NCBI GenBank assembly: GCA_001247695.2
Contig: LGRX02031441.1
Span: 1-26,501, forward strand
Origin: Cymbomonas tetramitiformis
Taxonomy: Eukaryota; Chlorophyta; Pyramimonadophyceae; Pyramimonadales; Pyramimonadaceae
Direction of reading: 5' to 3'
DNA length: 26,501 nucleotides
Both the position numbers and the translations under genes were made by a program. Positions 1-8,033 of this stretch are shown here, one piece after another. Each line of letters begins with the position of its first letter. The stretch's first letter is position 1. A model generated the notes under the pieces. It was not told where the DNA came from and ran no database searches. It was given only the letters and a program-made list of their open reading frames with translations.

Positions 1-289
1 TATTCGATTTCATTGTCTTTTCAACCCCGATGCGAATCTGACCATTCTTCGAGGGTCTGACTGAGTGCCACGATGACACCCCCCACAGTACTGTCATACT
101 ACTATAGTGTCATACTGTCATACTGTCATAGTGTCATAGTGTCATAATGTCATACCCCGGACACCTGGTATTCATTCTCATCGTGATTTCAAGCCCAATT
201 TCACTGTCATCGTGCCAATCCCAGATTACCCCCGATGACACACATACGGACGCATAGGCATATCGGCTCACGCTGTGCCTCCGGGCACA
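1..289 (-). repeat. Candidate 3' LTR (partial, runs off the window)
   Basis: Immediately after the purine-rich tract at 291-303 the minus strand begins TGTGCCCGGAGG, a TG start as expected for an LTR. The remaining 289 bases contain no coding frame and include a TGTCATA-type short repeat. The far end lies outside the window and no second copy was found near 10.9-11.3 kb, so the LTR assignment rests on position and the polypurine tract only. Confidence 0.5.
91..157. repeat. Short tandem TGTCATAN-type repeat inside the candidate LTR
   Basis: Between these positions the plus strand repeats TGTCATA followed by CTG, GTG or similar at least six times with small variations. It lies within the candidate 3' LTR and may be a U3 enhancer-like array or a simple microsatellite; nothing in the sequence decides between them. 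Confidence 0.75.
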
Positions 290-290
290 A

Positions 291-303
291 CTCCCCCCCC
301 CTT
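291..303 (-). promoter_or_regulatory. Polypurine tract of the gypsy element
   Basis: The minus strand reads AAGGGGGGGGGAG here, followed two bases later by TG. A purine run directly upstream of the 3' LTR is the plus-strand primer site of LTR retrotransposons (established). It is about 140 nt beyond the end of the C5-methyltransferase-like frame. Confidence 0.65.
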
Positions 304-444
304 AGGAGTGGTCTACCTCCTGGGATCACTCCGCTAAGGTACCCATCTAAGTTCCAGTTCTTAGGTTCTCTGGTCCCTCTTCGAGCATAGTTTGCCTGCC
401 GCTACCAGGGCACCACTTTCAAGAAGAAGGGTGCCACTTGGAAT

Positions 445-1161
445 CTAAAGCGGGTCTTCAATGTCGCGGAGGCGTAAATGTCGGAAAAGTTGTCGTAGCA
501 GGAGTGCTGGCACGGGATATACACTCGCAGATCGACCTGCTCCAGTCTGCTGCGGGTGAGGTCCAAGCTGAGCAGTCTCTGGATGAGCACCGGTTGCCCA
601 TCTGCACGCACACGGTGTTGAAGTAGTACAGCGTAGCAGGGGCGAGGGTGGTGTTGAGTTCGTCCATATGCAGGTGGGCTTCATGTACTGTGTACCGTAC
701 ATGCAGTAGGTACACACCAGCGGAGGAGGGAGCTGGCGCATCATAGGGCGAAGCCGTAGCGCGTTAGGGAAGCGACCTCTGGGGTTTTCCATGAACCAAT
801 GTTTTGGCTCCAGGTAGTCAATGATCTGCAATGCTCGTCGTACGATTTTGTCAGCCTGGGGAAGGTCAGGGGGTCCACCAGTGGTGCGCGCTTGGCTGTA
901 CTGCCTGCAGGGGGGACTTGCCCAAACAACATCGAAGAATCCAGGCGGGTATTGTCTGTAGTCCCATTGTAGGATGTCACACACATGAGTGGGTTGCCAG
1001 ATATGCCCGGAGTCGAGGGTCACTACTGAGGCGGAGGGGAAGCAATTTAGGAATTCCCTCTCTACTGAGCCAGTACCGCTGAAAAGTACGAGAATCCTGG
1101 GCGTGCGGGTTGTTTTTGTCTGTATTGCCAGCAGCTCTGTCACCAGTGCCAGCGACCCATC
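445..1161 (-). CDS. C5-cytosine methyltransferase-like domain at the 3' end of the gypsy element
   Basis: The frame shows the ordered motifs of DNA (cytosine-5) methyltransferases: motif I FSGTGSVERE (SAM binding), an acidic residue after VVTLDSG, motif III around HVCDILQW, motif IV SPPCRQYS with the catalytic Cys, and motif VI ENPRGR. The canonical motif VI is ENV; ENP variants are, to my recollection, common in phage-like enzymes. A KPTCIWTN segment resembles motif VIII and a SVYPVPALLLRQL stretch fits the C-terminal end, so the domain looks full length. It lies in the same frame as integrase-chromodomain, separated only by TAA at 1162-1164 and a short linker. No in-frame ATG precedes motif I; the first start-like codon is GTG at 1143. 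It was probably made as the C-terminal part of pol. Activity is unproven. Confidence 0.8.
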   Translation of the reverse strand, partial: DGSLALVTELLAIQTKTTRTPRILVLFSGTGSVEREFLNCFPSASVVTLDSGHIWQPTHVCDILQWDYRQYPPGFFDVVWASPPCRQYSQARTTGGPPDLPQADKIVRRALQIIDYLEPKHWFMENPRGRFPNALRLRPMMRQLPPPLVCTYCMYGTQYMKPTCIWTNSTPPSPLLRCTTSTPCACRWATGAHPETAQLGPHPQQTGAGRSASVYPVPALLLRQLFRHLRLRDIEDPL

Positions 1162-2265
1162 TTACACGCGCTCTTGGCGTTCCCACGGCAGGGGGATATC
1201 ATCTTCCATCTGTTCGAGCTGGTCCAGTTCATCGCAGGGATTAGTGATGAGGTGGGCCAGTGTCATTCCGGTTTGAGCGGAGTGACGGCCACGCTGCTCG
1301 CGTCGTCGAGTGGCTTCGTCGCGGACTTGCGCTTCCATGTGCAGTCTCGCTTGCTCGAATTCACGAAGTTGTTGAAGTGGACTTCCGCGTTCAAGTTTGT
1401 CACGCGTCCTCCATTGGTCGTGAGCTTTGGAGTAGCCAGTCCAGCGAACCTTCCACTCTTCCACCTCCTTTCCTCGAACAGACCGCACTCGACGTGCAAG
1501 AATGCGCTCAACGTGTGCTTCCTTCTGACCGTCCACTACCACCTCTTCAGGTACTGCTAGGTGATCGCGTGCGGCAAAAGCATCTTGTCCGCTGGTGTAC
1601 GGTTTGAGGCGATGTTGAGCGAACACGTCGTGAATCCGCCAGTGAGGAGGGAGACGTAGGCGGTAGGCTACTGGAGCTCCTCTGTCGGCCTCTGGCATGG
1701 TCATCTGTACATCGCTGAAGAAGCGTTCGGTCACGGGAACTGGTCCATGCCAGCGCTTGGTCAGTTTCCTACAGATGGAGCGATCCATCACCTTCTCCGT
1801 AAGGTGTTTCGCCTCTATCCAGACCAGATCTCCAACAGCATACTCCCGCTGCCCGTGCCTGCGATCAAACTGTTCGCGCTGTCGCTGTTGAGCCAGCTCT
1901 AACCGCTGTCTGGCGTCCCGCAGCTGCGACGAAAATTTCACAGCCACTTCGTGTGCGGTGCCTACTCCCCCAGTTCGTCGTCCGGCGGTGGACTGTGCGG
2001 CCTCCAGGAAAAGGTCCAACTGCGACAGCGGCGAGAACCCGAACACCAGTTCAAATGGCGTGAAGCCAGTAGATTCACTCCTGGAGTCATTGATCGCGAA
2101 CTCCACGTTAGTGATGAACAGATCCCAGTCCTCCACATTGGCGTCTACAAAGGACCTGAGCATGTCCTCAATAACCCTGTTGCTGTGTTCCGCCTGGCCG
2201 TCAGACCGAGGGTTGTACGGCGTGGTACGAGCCACTTTCACACCCATCAGTCTCATGAGTTCCTG
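1162..2265 (-). CDS. Integrase C-terminal half with chromodomain (gypsy pol, 3' part)
   Basis: This piece continues the integrase core after an in-frame TAG at 2266-2268. It holds the third catalytic acidic residue in the SDGQAEHSNRVIE context, then the GPY/F-like C-terminal region (KLTKRWHGPVPVTERF), and a chromodomain near its end: VERILARRV, then EWKVRWTGYSKAHDQW, whose aromatic positions fit the histone-tail binding cage of the family. Chromodomains in chromovirus integrases are known to steer insertion to marked chromatin. The frame ends at TAA 1162-1164, after which the methyltransferase-like domain continues in phase. Probably one polyprotein with the pieces on either side originally. 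Confidence 0.9.
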   Translation of the reverse strand, partial: QELMRLMGVKVARTTPYNPRSDGQAEHSNRVIEDMLRSFVDANVEDWDLFITNVEFAINDSRSESTGFTPFELVFGFSPLSQLDLFLEAAQSTAGRRTGGVGTAHEVAVKFSSQLRDARQRLELAQQRQREQFDRRHGQREYAVGDLVWIEAKHLTEKVMDRSICRKLTKRWHGPVPVTERFFSDVQMTMPEADRGAPVAYRLRLPPHWRIHDVFAQHRLKPYTSGQDAFAARDHLAVPEEVVVDGQKEAHVERILARRVRSVRGKEVEEWKVRWTGYSKAHDQWRTRDKLERGSPLQQLREFEQARLHMEAQVRDEATRRREQRGRHSAQTGMTLAHLITNPCDELDQLEQMEDDIPLPWERQERV

Positions 2266-2859
2266 CTAGAAAGCATCTTGAAACCGTGGGTCACGATCAG
2301 AGACAATCTTCATGGGCGCGCCATGTAAGCGCCACACCGAGTCAAAGTAGATTCTGGCCACCACAGCCGCGGAGCTGTCGCCGAAGTTCATCGGCACAAC
2401 GTGGACCATCTTCGGCAGCTTGCAGGTGAAGGCCACGAAAGCATCATTGCCCCTCTCCGATACCGGCAGGCCGGTGACGAAGTCCACCGCGACATCCTGC
2501 CATGGCCTGTTCGGGATGCTGTGAGGGTTTAGCAACCCATCCGGGTAAGTTCCCCGCGGCCTCACTGATTGGCACACTGCGCAGGATGCAACCCCGGTGC
2601 CCACATCTTCCGCGGCACCACGCCAATAGAAGCGTCGCAGCACCCTCTCCAGAGTCTTGTCTCGCCCAGTGTGGCCTGAGGACAATGACTCATGCGCATG
2701 GCGAATCACTACTTCTCGAAGTGGAGAGTCCTCCCCCAGCACCAACTGATATCTCCCTGCTGCGGTTCTCCAAACCACTTCACCCACTAGCCTGAAGTCC
2801 TGTAGGCATTGGTGTGGTGCCGCCTTCACTTTCTCTCTTAGTGAACGAAGTGTCCCCTC
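2266..2859 (-). CDS. Integrase zinc-binding domain and catalytic core, N-terminal half (gypsy pol)
   Basis: The HHCC zinc-binding domain is visible as HAHESLSSGH followed by CAVCQ, and the first two catalytic Asp residues lie in WQDVAVDFVTGLP and KIVSDRDPRFQ. It begins in frame directly after TGA 2860-2862 and is cut by TAG 2266-2268 a few residues after the second Asp, so as it stands no complete integrase can be translated without read-through. The apparent start at 2829 is GTG and not a believable initiation site; this is an internal segment of pol. Confidence 0.9.
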   Translation of the reverse strand, partial: EGTLRSLREKVKAAPHQCLQDFRLVGEVVWRTAAGRYQLVLGEDSPLREVVIRHAHESLSSGHTGRDKTLERVLRRFYWRGAAEDVGTGVASCAVCQSVRPRGTYPDGLLNPHSIPNRPWQDVAVDFVTGLPVSERGNDAFVAFTCKLPKMVHVVPMNFGDSSAAVVARIYFDSVWRLHGAPMKIVSDRDPRFQDAF

Positions 2860-5190
2860 TCAGGTGTACTCCGCTTTCAACGCACGCAGGAACTTTGAGT
2901 CCGACTGCTGGGAGGCTGCGTCTCTGAAGTCTGCTGCCTCACCTGTCCTTATCACAGCGGGGGCTGTTCGCGGATGCCTCACGCGTGCTGGTTGTGGTTT
3001 GGCGGGAGGGGCGTGTACTATTAGAACAGGCCAGCGAAGGTCGAAGGCTCTCCCATCTGGGTTCTCGAAGAACTGGTTGGGCTCGCCCTTGTCATCGTGA
3101 GTAGGGATGACCTCCACAATCTGCATATTGGCCTTTCTGAAAAGTTTGCGCCACGCGGGGAGCTTGGACTGGTGATCTGGTAGAACGAATACTGCTGAGG
3201 TGTTCTCTGGGTCTGCCTTCCATTCTGCGATATACTTGTTCAAGATCGCCTCCACAGTGATGCACTTGGAGTTGTATGGAGGGTTACACCAAACCCGAAG
3301 GCCCCTCCATTTCTCTGAAAGGCAGTCTGTCCAGAATCTATCCGCCTGTCTGTTGCGGCCGCCAAAGTCACAACAGGCGTCCACATCGAAGGGTCCAAAT
3401 TTCTCGGCGTACTTCGAGGAGTACTCTGCTCGAACACGCCAATTCTGTGAGTCCTCTGGGGGAGCCCGCCGTTTCTGTGGGTGAAGGACCGGGGATGGAG
3501 TTGACTGTTGGGGCGCCTGCTGCGGGGTTGGTGAGCTCGTTGGCACCTTCTCAGTGGGCGCCTCCAATGCGTCAGCTCGTGACGTAGGCGTTCGCGTCTT
3601 CGGTGACGCCAACTGCGGAGGCGCTGGGGTCGTAGAGGCCTTCCCAGCGCGTGACATACTCCTCGTTATCCTTATCTGGGGTGGAGCTCTATCATGGGGT
3701 TTGTGTGGAGCTTCTACCGACTTCGCGCTATCAGCTGCAGGCCAGTCAGGCATGTCGAAGTCGAGGTGATCCTCCTTCATTCCATTATAGAGCTTCGGGT
3801 TAACGAGAGCGATGGTCTCCCCCATGTCCATGGCCTGTTCCGCCACGGAGAGGGTCTCCACTGCTGAGAGCCAACAGTCAACAGGCTGGGCCCAGTGGGG
3901 ATGAGCTGCGGGTGGTGAGCTGGAGAAGTATTCAGACTCCAGCGTTGCCAGGGGGTCTTTCGGTAGATCTGAGGTGGGGTCGATCACCCCGGCCTCCTTC
4001 AACCCCTCACGCACGTCCTTGTCCTTGAAGTCGGGTCTTCTGGACAGGGCGTCCGGTACCAGCAGCAGCGCTCCTTTGATGTACTCCATTCTCGGGACTC
4101 CCACCTCCACCAGGTCCATGTACCAGCGTGCCTGTCTGCGGCTAAGCTCCCTGCCAGGTTCCATCAACCATTCAAGGGGGCGGTGATCACCCTGGATGCG
4201 GAAGTTGGTGAAGATGAGGTAATGCCGCCAGGTAACGGTGGTACAATGGTGTAGAGCACCTAGCTCACGCTCGCCGGTGTGGTAATTCTGCTCGGCGGCT
4301 GAGAACTGGCGGCTCTCGTACGCTATCACGCGCAGTCCAAGACCATCTCCATTGTCTTGCATCAGTACTCCCCCAAGAGCGATGCCGCTAGCATCCGTCT
4401 GTACCACGAAAGGTGCCGTGCCGTCTGCGGCACCCTTAATGTTGGGCAAGGCGAGCACTGGCGCTGAGGTGAGGGCCTTCTTCAGCTCCTCGAAGGCCCA
4501 CTGCTGCATAGGACCCCACTCCCAGGGTACGTCCGACTTGGTCAACCGGGTGAGGGGCTGAGCGATCTCGGAGAAGCAGTGGATGAACCTGCGGTAATAC
4601 CCCGCTAGGCCCAAGAACTGCCTGACGTGGGTAACCGTCTCCAGCTCAGGCCAGTCCCTCACTGCAGCCACCTTGTCGTGTTGGGGTCTGCAGCCATCTG
4701 CGGAGATACAGTGGCCAAGGAACCGCAAGGATTTCTTCAACAGTTGGCACTTGGACCTCTTGAGGAAGACGCCCTTCTCCCTGCATGTCAGGAGCAGTTG
4801 CTTGACGTGCTCGTAGTGCTCTGCAGCGGTGTTGCTGAAGACGACCACATCATCGATGAAGATCCGGACAAATGGGAGATGGCCCAAGGCCCACTGCATC
4901 CGTCGCTGGTACTGAGACGGTGAATTCTGCAGCCCCTGCGGCATGACCAACCACTCATATGACCCCATCTGGGTGGTGAAGGCGGTCTTCTTGACATCTC
5001 CTGGTGCCATCGGTACTTGCCAGAAGCCATCCACCGCGTCGAACGAAGAGAAGAACTTCGCACCCTGCATCTCGTCGAACATCATCTGGATGTCTGGGAG
5101 GGGATACTTGTCCTTAACTGTCTGGCGGTTGAGGAGCCGGTAATCGATCACCAGTCGCAGCTCCTTGGGGTTCCCCGGTTTGGGGACCAT
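2860..5190 (-). CDS. Reverse transcriptase, RNase H and NPPY methyltransferase module (gypsy pol)
   Basis: The first ~200 residues are a gypsy RT: LRLVIDYRLLN, SSFDAVDGFWQV (motif A), MPQGLQNSPSQYQ (motif B) and FIDDVVVFS (the YxDD box). RNase H follows with QTDASGIALGG, ERELGALHH and GDHRPLEW. After a Pro/Ser-rich linker (about residues 400-585) comes an amino-methyltransferase-like domain (about 590-730). The ATG at 5188-5190 is an internal Met: RT-type sequence (KKSAEELRQLRERVETL) continues upstream to 5321, but a missing base at about 5214-5226 breaks the frame and TAG 5319-5321 separates it from the protease. The piece ends at TGA 2860-2862, with integrase continuing in the same frame. 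Confidence 0.92.
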   Translation of the reverse strand: MVPKPGNPKELRLVIDYRLLNRQTVKDKYPLPDIQMMFDEMQGAKFFSSFDAVDGFWQVPMAPGDVKKTAFTTQMGSYEWLVMPQGLQNSPSQYQRRMQWALGHLPFVRIFIDDVVVFSNTAAEHYEHVKQLLLTCREKGVFLKRSKCQLLKKSLRFLGHCISADGCRPQHDKVAAVRDWPELETVTHVRQFLGLAGYYRRFIHCFSEIAQPLTRLTKSDVPWEWGPMQQWAFEELKKALTSAPVLALPNIKGAADGTAPFVVQTDASGIALGGVLMQDNGDGLGLRVIAYESRQFSAAEQNYHTGERELGALHHCTTVTWRHYLIFTNFRIQGDHRPLEWLMEPGRELSRRQARWYMDLVEVGVPRMEYIKGALLLVPDALSRRPDFKDKDVREGLKEAGVIDPTSDLPKDPLATLESEYFSSSPPAAHPHWAQPVDCWLSAVETLSVAEQAMDMGETIALVNPKLYNGMKEDHLDFDMPDWPAADSAKSVEAPHKPHDRAPPQIRITRSMSRAGKASTTPAPPQLASPKTRTPTSRADALEAPTEKVPTSSPTPQQAPQQSTPSPVLHPQKRRAPPEDSQNWRVRAEYSSKYAEKFGPFDVDACCDFGGRNRQADRFWTDCLSEKWRGLRVWCNPPYNSKCITVEAILNKYIAEWKADPENTSAVFVLPDHQSKLPAWRKLFRKANMQIVEVIPTHDDKGEPNQFFENPDGRAFDLRWPVLIVHAPPAKPQPARVRHPRTAPAVIRTGEAADFRDAASQQSDSKFLRALKAEYT
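3000..3440 (-). other. Dam-like (N6-adenine type) methyltransferase domain inside gypsy pol
   Basis: Between RNase H and integrase the protein reads FDVDACCDFGG, then an RFWTD...WRGLRVWCNPPYN block, then AVFVLPDHQSKLPAW. NPPY is motif IV of N6-adenine/N4-cytosine methyltransferases, with codons at 3274-3285. The spacing (FDVDA, about 30 residues, WxxxVWCNPPY, about 25 residues, hydrophobic strand plus LP) matches my memory of the phage Dam family (PF05869). Dam-like domains are established in DIRS-type retroelements; one between RNase H and integrase of a chromovirus is unusual. The catalytic tetrad is intact. Whether it acts on DNA is unknown. Confidence 0.75.
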
Positions 5191-5318
5191 CAGACAGGGA
5201 GCTGCATAAGGGCTGGAAGAGGTCGGATGTAGCCCTTGGACATCAGAGTCTCCACGCGTTCTCGAAGTTGGCGGAGTTCCTCTGCGGACTTCTTGTAGAT
5301 GCGCTGGCAGGGAGGTCC

Positions 5319-8033
5319 CTACTTGCTCAGCTCAGGGTCCAGGTTAATGTTGGCTTCATCTTGGGGGTCATGTCTGAGTCCATCGATGTTCGGTAGAGCA
5401 GTCGTCATCTCCTTTTTGTACTCCTCACCCCAGAAGTCCTGAAACTTGAGGGTCCACTCAGGGCTCACTTCTGCATCTTCAGTATCCGCAGCGGGTTCGG
5501 CGTTCTCAGAGTCGATAGCCGTGGCTGCAAAGGCAGAAGCAGTATCGTCGGGGGACTTCTCGGCCACCATGAGCCAGGCGGGCTGTATCTCCGGGTCGTC
5601 ATTGCCGCGTAGCTTCTGCGTCTCCGCGTACACCAGGTACTTCTTCAGCTGGGCAGGGGTTAGGAACACCTCATCCACCAATCCCGCGCAGGCCGTGCCC
5701 TTCGGAGACCTGTCCCCAGATGCTTTCCCAGGAGAACAGCCTGTGATGGTGACGCGGTCCCCAATCTTACCACTGCGGGACTTCCTGAGGAAGGAGACGG
5801 AGCCATTCCCTTCATAGCCCAGAGTAACAGGAGAGTGACTGCGCAGCCACCTTCCGCCGAGGATAACATCCACCTGTATGCCCAGTGGTAGGATCCGGAG
5901 GGCAAGGGCGTTCTCCGTATAGGTGCCCGTGGTGGTGTGCGTGTTAAACTTGGCGTACGCGGTGGCGCCAGTGATCTTCACAGATCCATCCGCCAGGGTG
6001 ACTCGCATCTCGGAGCCGGCTCGTGTCGTGAGGCCACACCGCTTAGCGCTCTGCTCCGAGATGAAGTTGTCAGAGGCCCCCGAGTCGATCAGCACCTTGA
6101 CCGTGTGCCCTCTGAGGGTTGCGTAGAATACCAGCAGTAGTGGTCCTTCTTCGTCATGTGCCGCCGCAAGGGTACCCTCGATGTCGGTCTTCCACTGAAC
6201 TCCCCCATCTGTGCGTATGCTTTTGCACTTGAGGTTGGGGAGGAGGTTGTCCGAAGCCTCGCGGCATTCTTCCAACGTTTGCCTACACGCGGCGTAGAAC
6301 TCCTCATCCAGCAAATCAACATCTTCAGTCGGATGACTGACGAGGTTGTCTGCACTCGCCGTCAGCAGGGTGCCCGCTGAGGTGCATTCGCTCGAGGTGG
6401 GGCTGACATGAGTGGTGTCGCTGGTGGTAGGGCTCACATGGGTGGTGTCACTGGTTGTAGGGCTCACATGAGTAGTGCCACTGGTGGTAGGGCTCACATG
6501 GGTAGTGCCGCTTACTGTGGGGCTCACGTGGGTAGTGCCGCTTGTTGTGGGGCTCACATGGGTAGCGACACTATTGATGAGACTGCCATGGGTGAGAGGA
6601 TCCTCGTCATGCTGAGGGCTGCCAGCAGGGGAGTTGTGGGCGAGTTGGTGGGAGCTCTGGTGGTCAGTTCCCGTCTCAGGGGTCCCAGCTGCTGCCATCT
6701 GCTGGGTGAAGCAGAGCGAATTGACCGAGGACTCCTCTTCCATCACCTCAGGGTCTTCAGCGATGGGGTGGCTGTCGAGACAGGGCGGCGCTTCATCCGC
6801 TTCATGCTGGGTGAAGCAAAGCGAACTGGGTGCGGAGGTCTCCTCCGCCTCTGAGCAGTAGGATGAACCTTCGGGGTTTCCTCCCGGAGTGGCCGGCGCG
6901 TTATCATGGTGCGAAGATGTAGTCTCTGTTGTGGGCTCGGCCAGCAAGGATGATGGAGGGGATGCTCCCAAGGGGCTGGGACCCAGCTTCCTCATCTTGT
7001 ACTGGTGTACTGCGTGCAGACTGCACCAGGCGCCAGGTAGACCCACATCTCCCACTGTCCCAGGTATCGTGCCCACCTCAGTGTCCAGGGTGCAGAGGGA
7101 TGTCGAAGATCTCGCTGCTGCTCTTCGTGCGCCCTCCTTTTCCCACAGCCTGCTACCTGGGGAAGAGTCTGGACTCGAAGTGGCGATTGCCTTTTGCTGC
7201 TCGGCGGGCGACAGCTCTCTCCAAGCCGCGTAGAGGTCGTGGGAGCTGGTGTTAGAGGGTTCGGGGACTTGCTGGCGACCGTCGTGTGAGAGGAGGTGCC
7301 ACAATGCTATGCGCTGATGGCCCTCCTTGCGATCTTGAGGTTCGCGGGCAATGCGTATCCTCTCTGCCAGCTGGTTGGCGCGGTTCACGCGCTCCTTTGG
7401 CGATCGACTCCCAGAGTGTATGCGGCTGCGGACGCGCTCCGACATTTTATCCACCAGGTCCTTGGCAGCCTCTGGGGATTTGCGCAGGGCTCTGCGGACC
7501 TTCTGCATGGCGACTTCGAGGGGGAGGGAGTACAGATCTCTCTTCCAGTGCCACGCAGTTAGCCTTTTCCGTGGGTCTGCGAGGTTGGACTGATAGATGG
7601 GCAGCGGTAGGACAACACGCGGTCGGGGGCGAAGGTCGCGGGGCTCTCCGCGGTTGTTGCCCATAATGGGGGGTCTGTGCCGGGGAACTCGCCGTCCCCT
7701 CCGACCCTCGATCCTCGCTTGTGTATAAGCAGGGCCGTCATCAAGAGGTAGTGACGGCTCATCGAAGGGGGTGCTTCCTGCAAGAGGGTGGCTGGACAAG
7801 TCATCCCTCGGCGGTGATGGGGCACCAGCTGAGCGGTAGGTGCGTCGCAAGCGGGTCCCAGAGGTGAAGGCCACGCTCTTGGGATGGGGACGTTGGCCCC
7901 AAGGGTCTCTGCGTTTTCGGGCGCGTCGGGGTTCCACTGGTTCTGACCGCTTCTCCAGGGCGGAGAGGGTCTGATCATCAGGGCAAGACCTCACTTCCTC
8001 GAAGGGCAGGGTCTGGGGCTGGCCGCCGGCCAG
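5319..8033 (-). CDS. Gypsy pol N-terminal part: low-complexity region and aspartic protease
   Basis: About 600 residues of Arg/Pro/Ser/Thr-rich sequence with a THVSPTTSGT tandem repeat lead into a retropepsin-type protease: VLIDSGASDNFIS (catalytic Asp in DSG), then LPLGIQVDVILGGRWL (the ILG hydrophobic-Gly motif). The C-terminal ~200 residues link to RT. The frame is open from just after a TGA at 8034-8036 and overlaps the gag end (7991) by about 40 nt in the -1 frame relative to gag, the usual direction for gag-pol frameshifting. I see no classical X-XXY-YYZ slippery heptamer there. No credible ATG starts this frame. It ends at TAG 5319-5321, after which RT-type sequence continues in the same frame. 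Confidence 0.85.
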   Translation of the reverse strand: MAGGQPQTLPFEEVRSCPDDQTLSALEKRSEPVEPRRARKRRDPWGQRPHPKSVAFTSGTRLRRTYRSAGAPSPPRDDLSSHPLAGSTPFDEPSLPLDDGPAYTQARIEGRRGRRVPRHRPPIMGNNRGEPRDLRPRPRVVLPLPIYQSNLADPRKRLTAWHWKRDLYSLPLEVAMQKVRRALRKSPEAAKDLVDKMSERVRSRIHSGSRSPKERVNRANQLAERIRIAREPQDRKEGHQRIALWHLLSHDGRQQVPEPSNTSSHDLYAAWRELSPAEQQKAIATSSPDSSPGSRLWEKEGARRAAARSSTSLCTLDTEVGTIPGTVGDVGLPGAWCSLHAVHQYKMRKLGPSPLGASPPSSLLAEPTTETTSSHHDNAPATPGGNPEGSSYCSEAEETSAPSSLCFTQHEADEAPPCLDSHPIAEDPEVMEEESSVNSLCFTQQMAAAGTPETGTDHQSSHQLAHNSPAGSPQHDEDPLTHGSLINSVATHVSPTTSGTTHVSPTVSGTTHVSPTTSGTTHVSPTTSDTTHVSPTTSDTTHVSPTSSECTSAGTLLTASADNLVSHPTEDVDLLDEEFYAACRQTLEECREASDNLLPNLKCKSIRTDGGVQWKTDIEGTLAAAHDEEGPLLLVFYATLRGHTVKVLIDSGASDNFISEQSAKRCGLTTRAGSEMRVTLADGSVKITGATAYAKFNTHTTTGTYTENALALRILPLGIQVDVILGGRWLRSHSPVTLGYEGNGSVSFLRKSRSGKIGDRVTITGCSPGKASGDRSPKGTACAGLVDEVFLTPAQLKKYLVYAETQKLRGNDDPEIQPAWLMVAEKSPDDTASAFAATAIDSENAEPAADTEDAEVSPEWTLKFQDFWGEEYKKEMTTALPNIDGLRHDPQDEANINLDPELSK
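6392..6570 (-). repeat. 30-bp tandem repeat inside pol encoding THVSPTTSGT units
   Basis: Six imperfect 30-bp copies encode THVSPT followed by TSGT, VSGT, TSDT or SSEC. The period is a multiple of three so copy number can change without breaking the frame. It lies in the disordered region before the protease. Confidence 0.85.

Noticed and set aside
1162..5321. Stop-codon reassignment as explanation for in-frame stops
   Set aside because: All three stop codons occur within pol, and other genes here end normally at the same codons, so decay is simpler.
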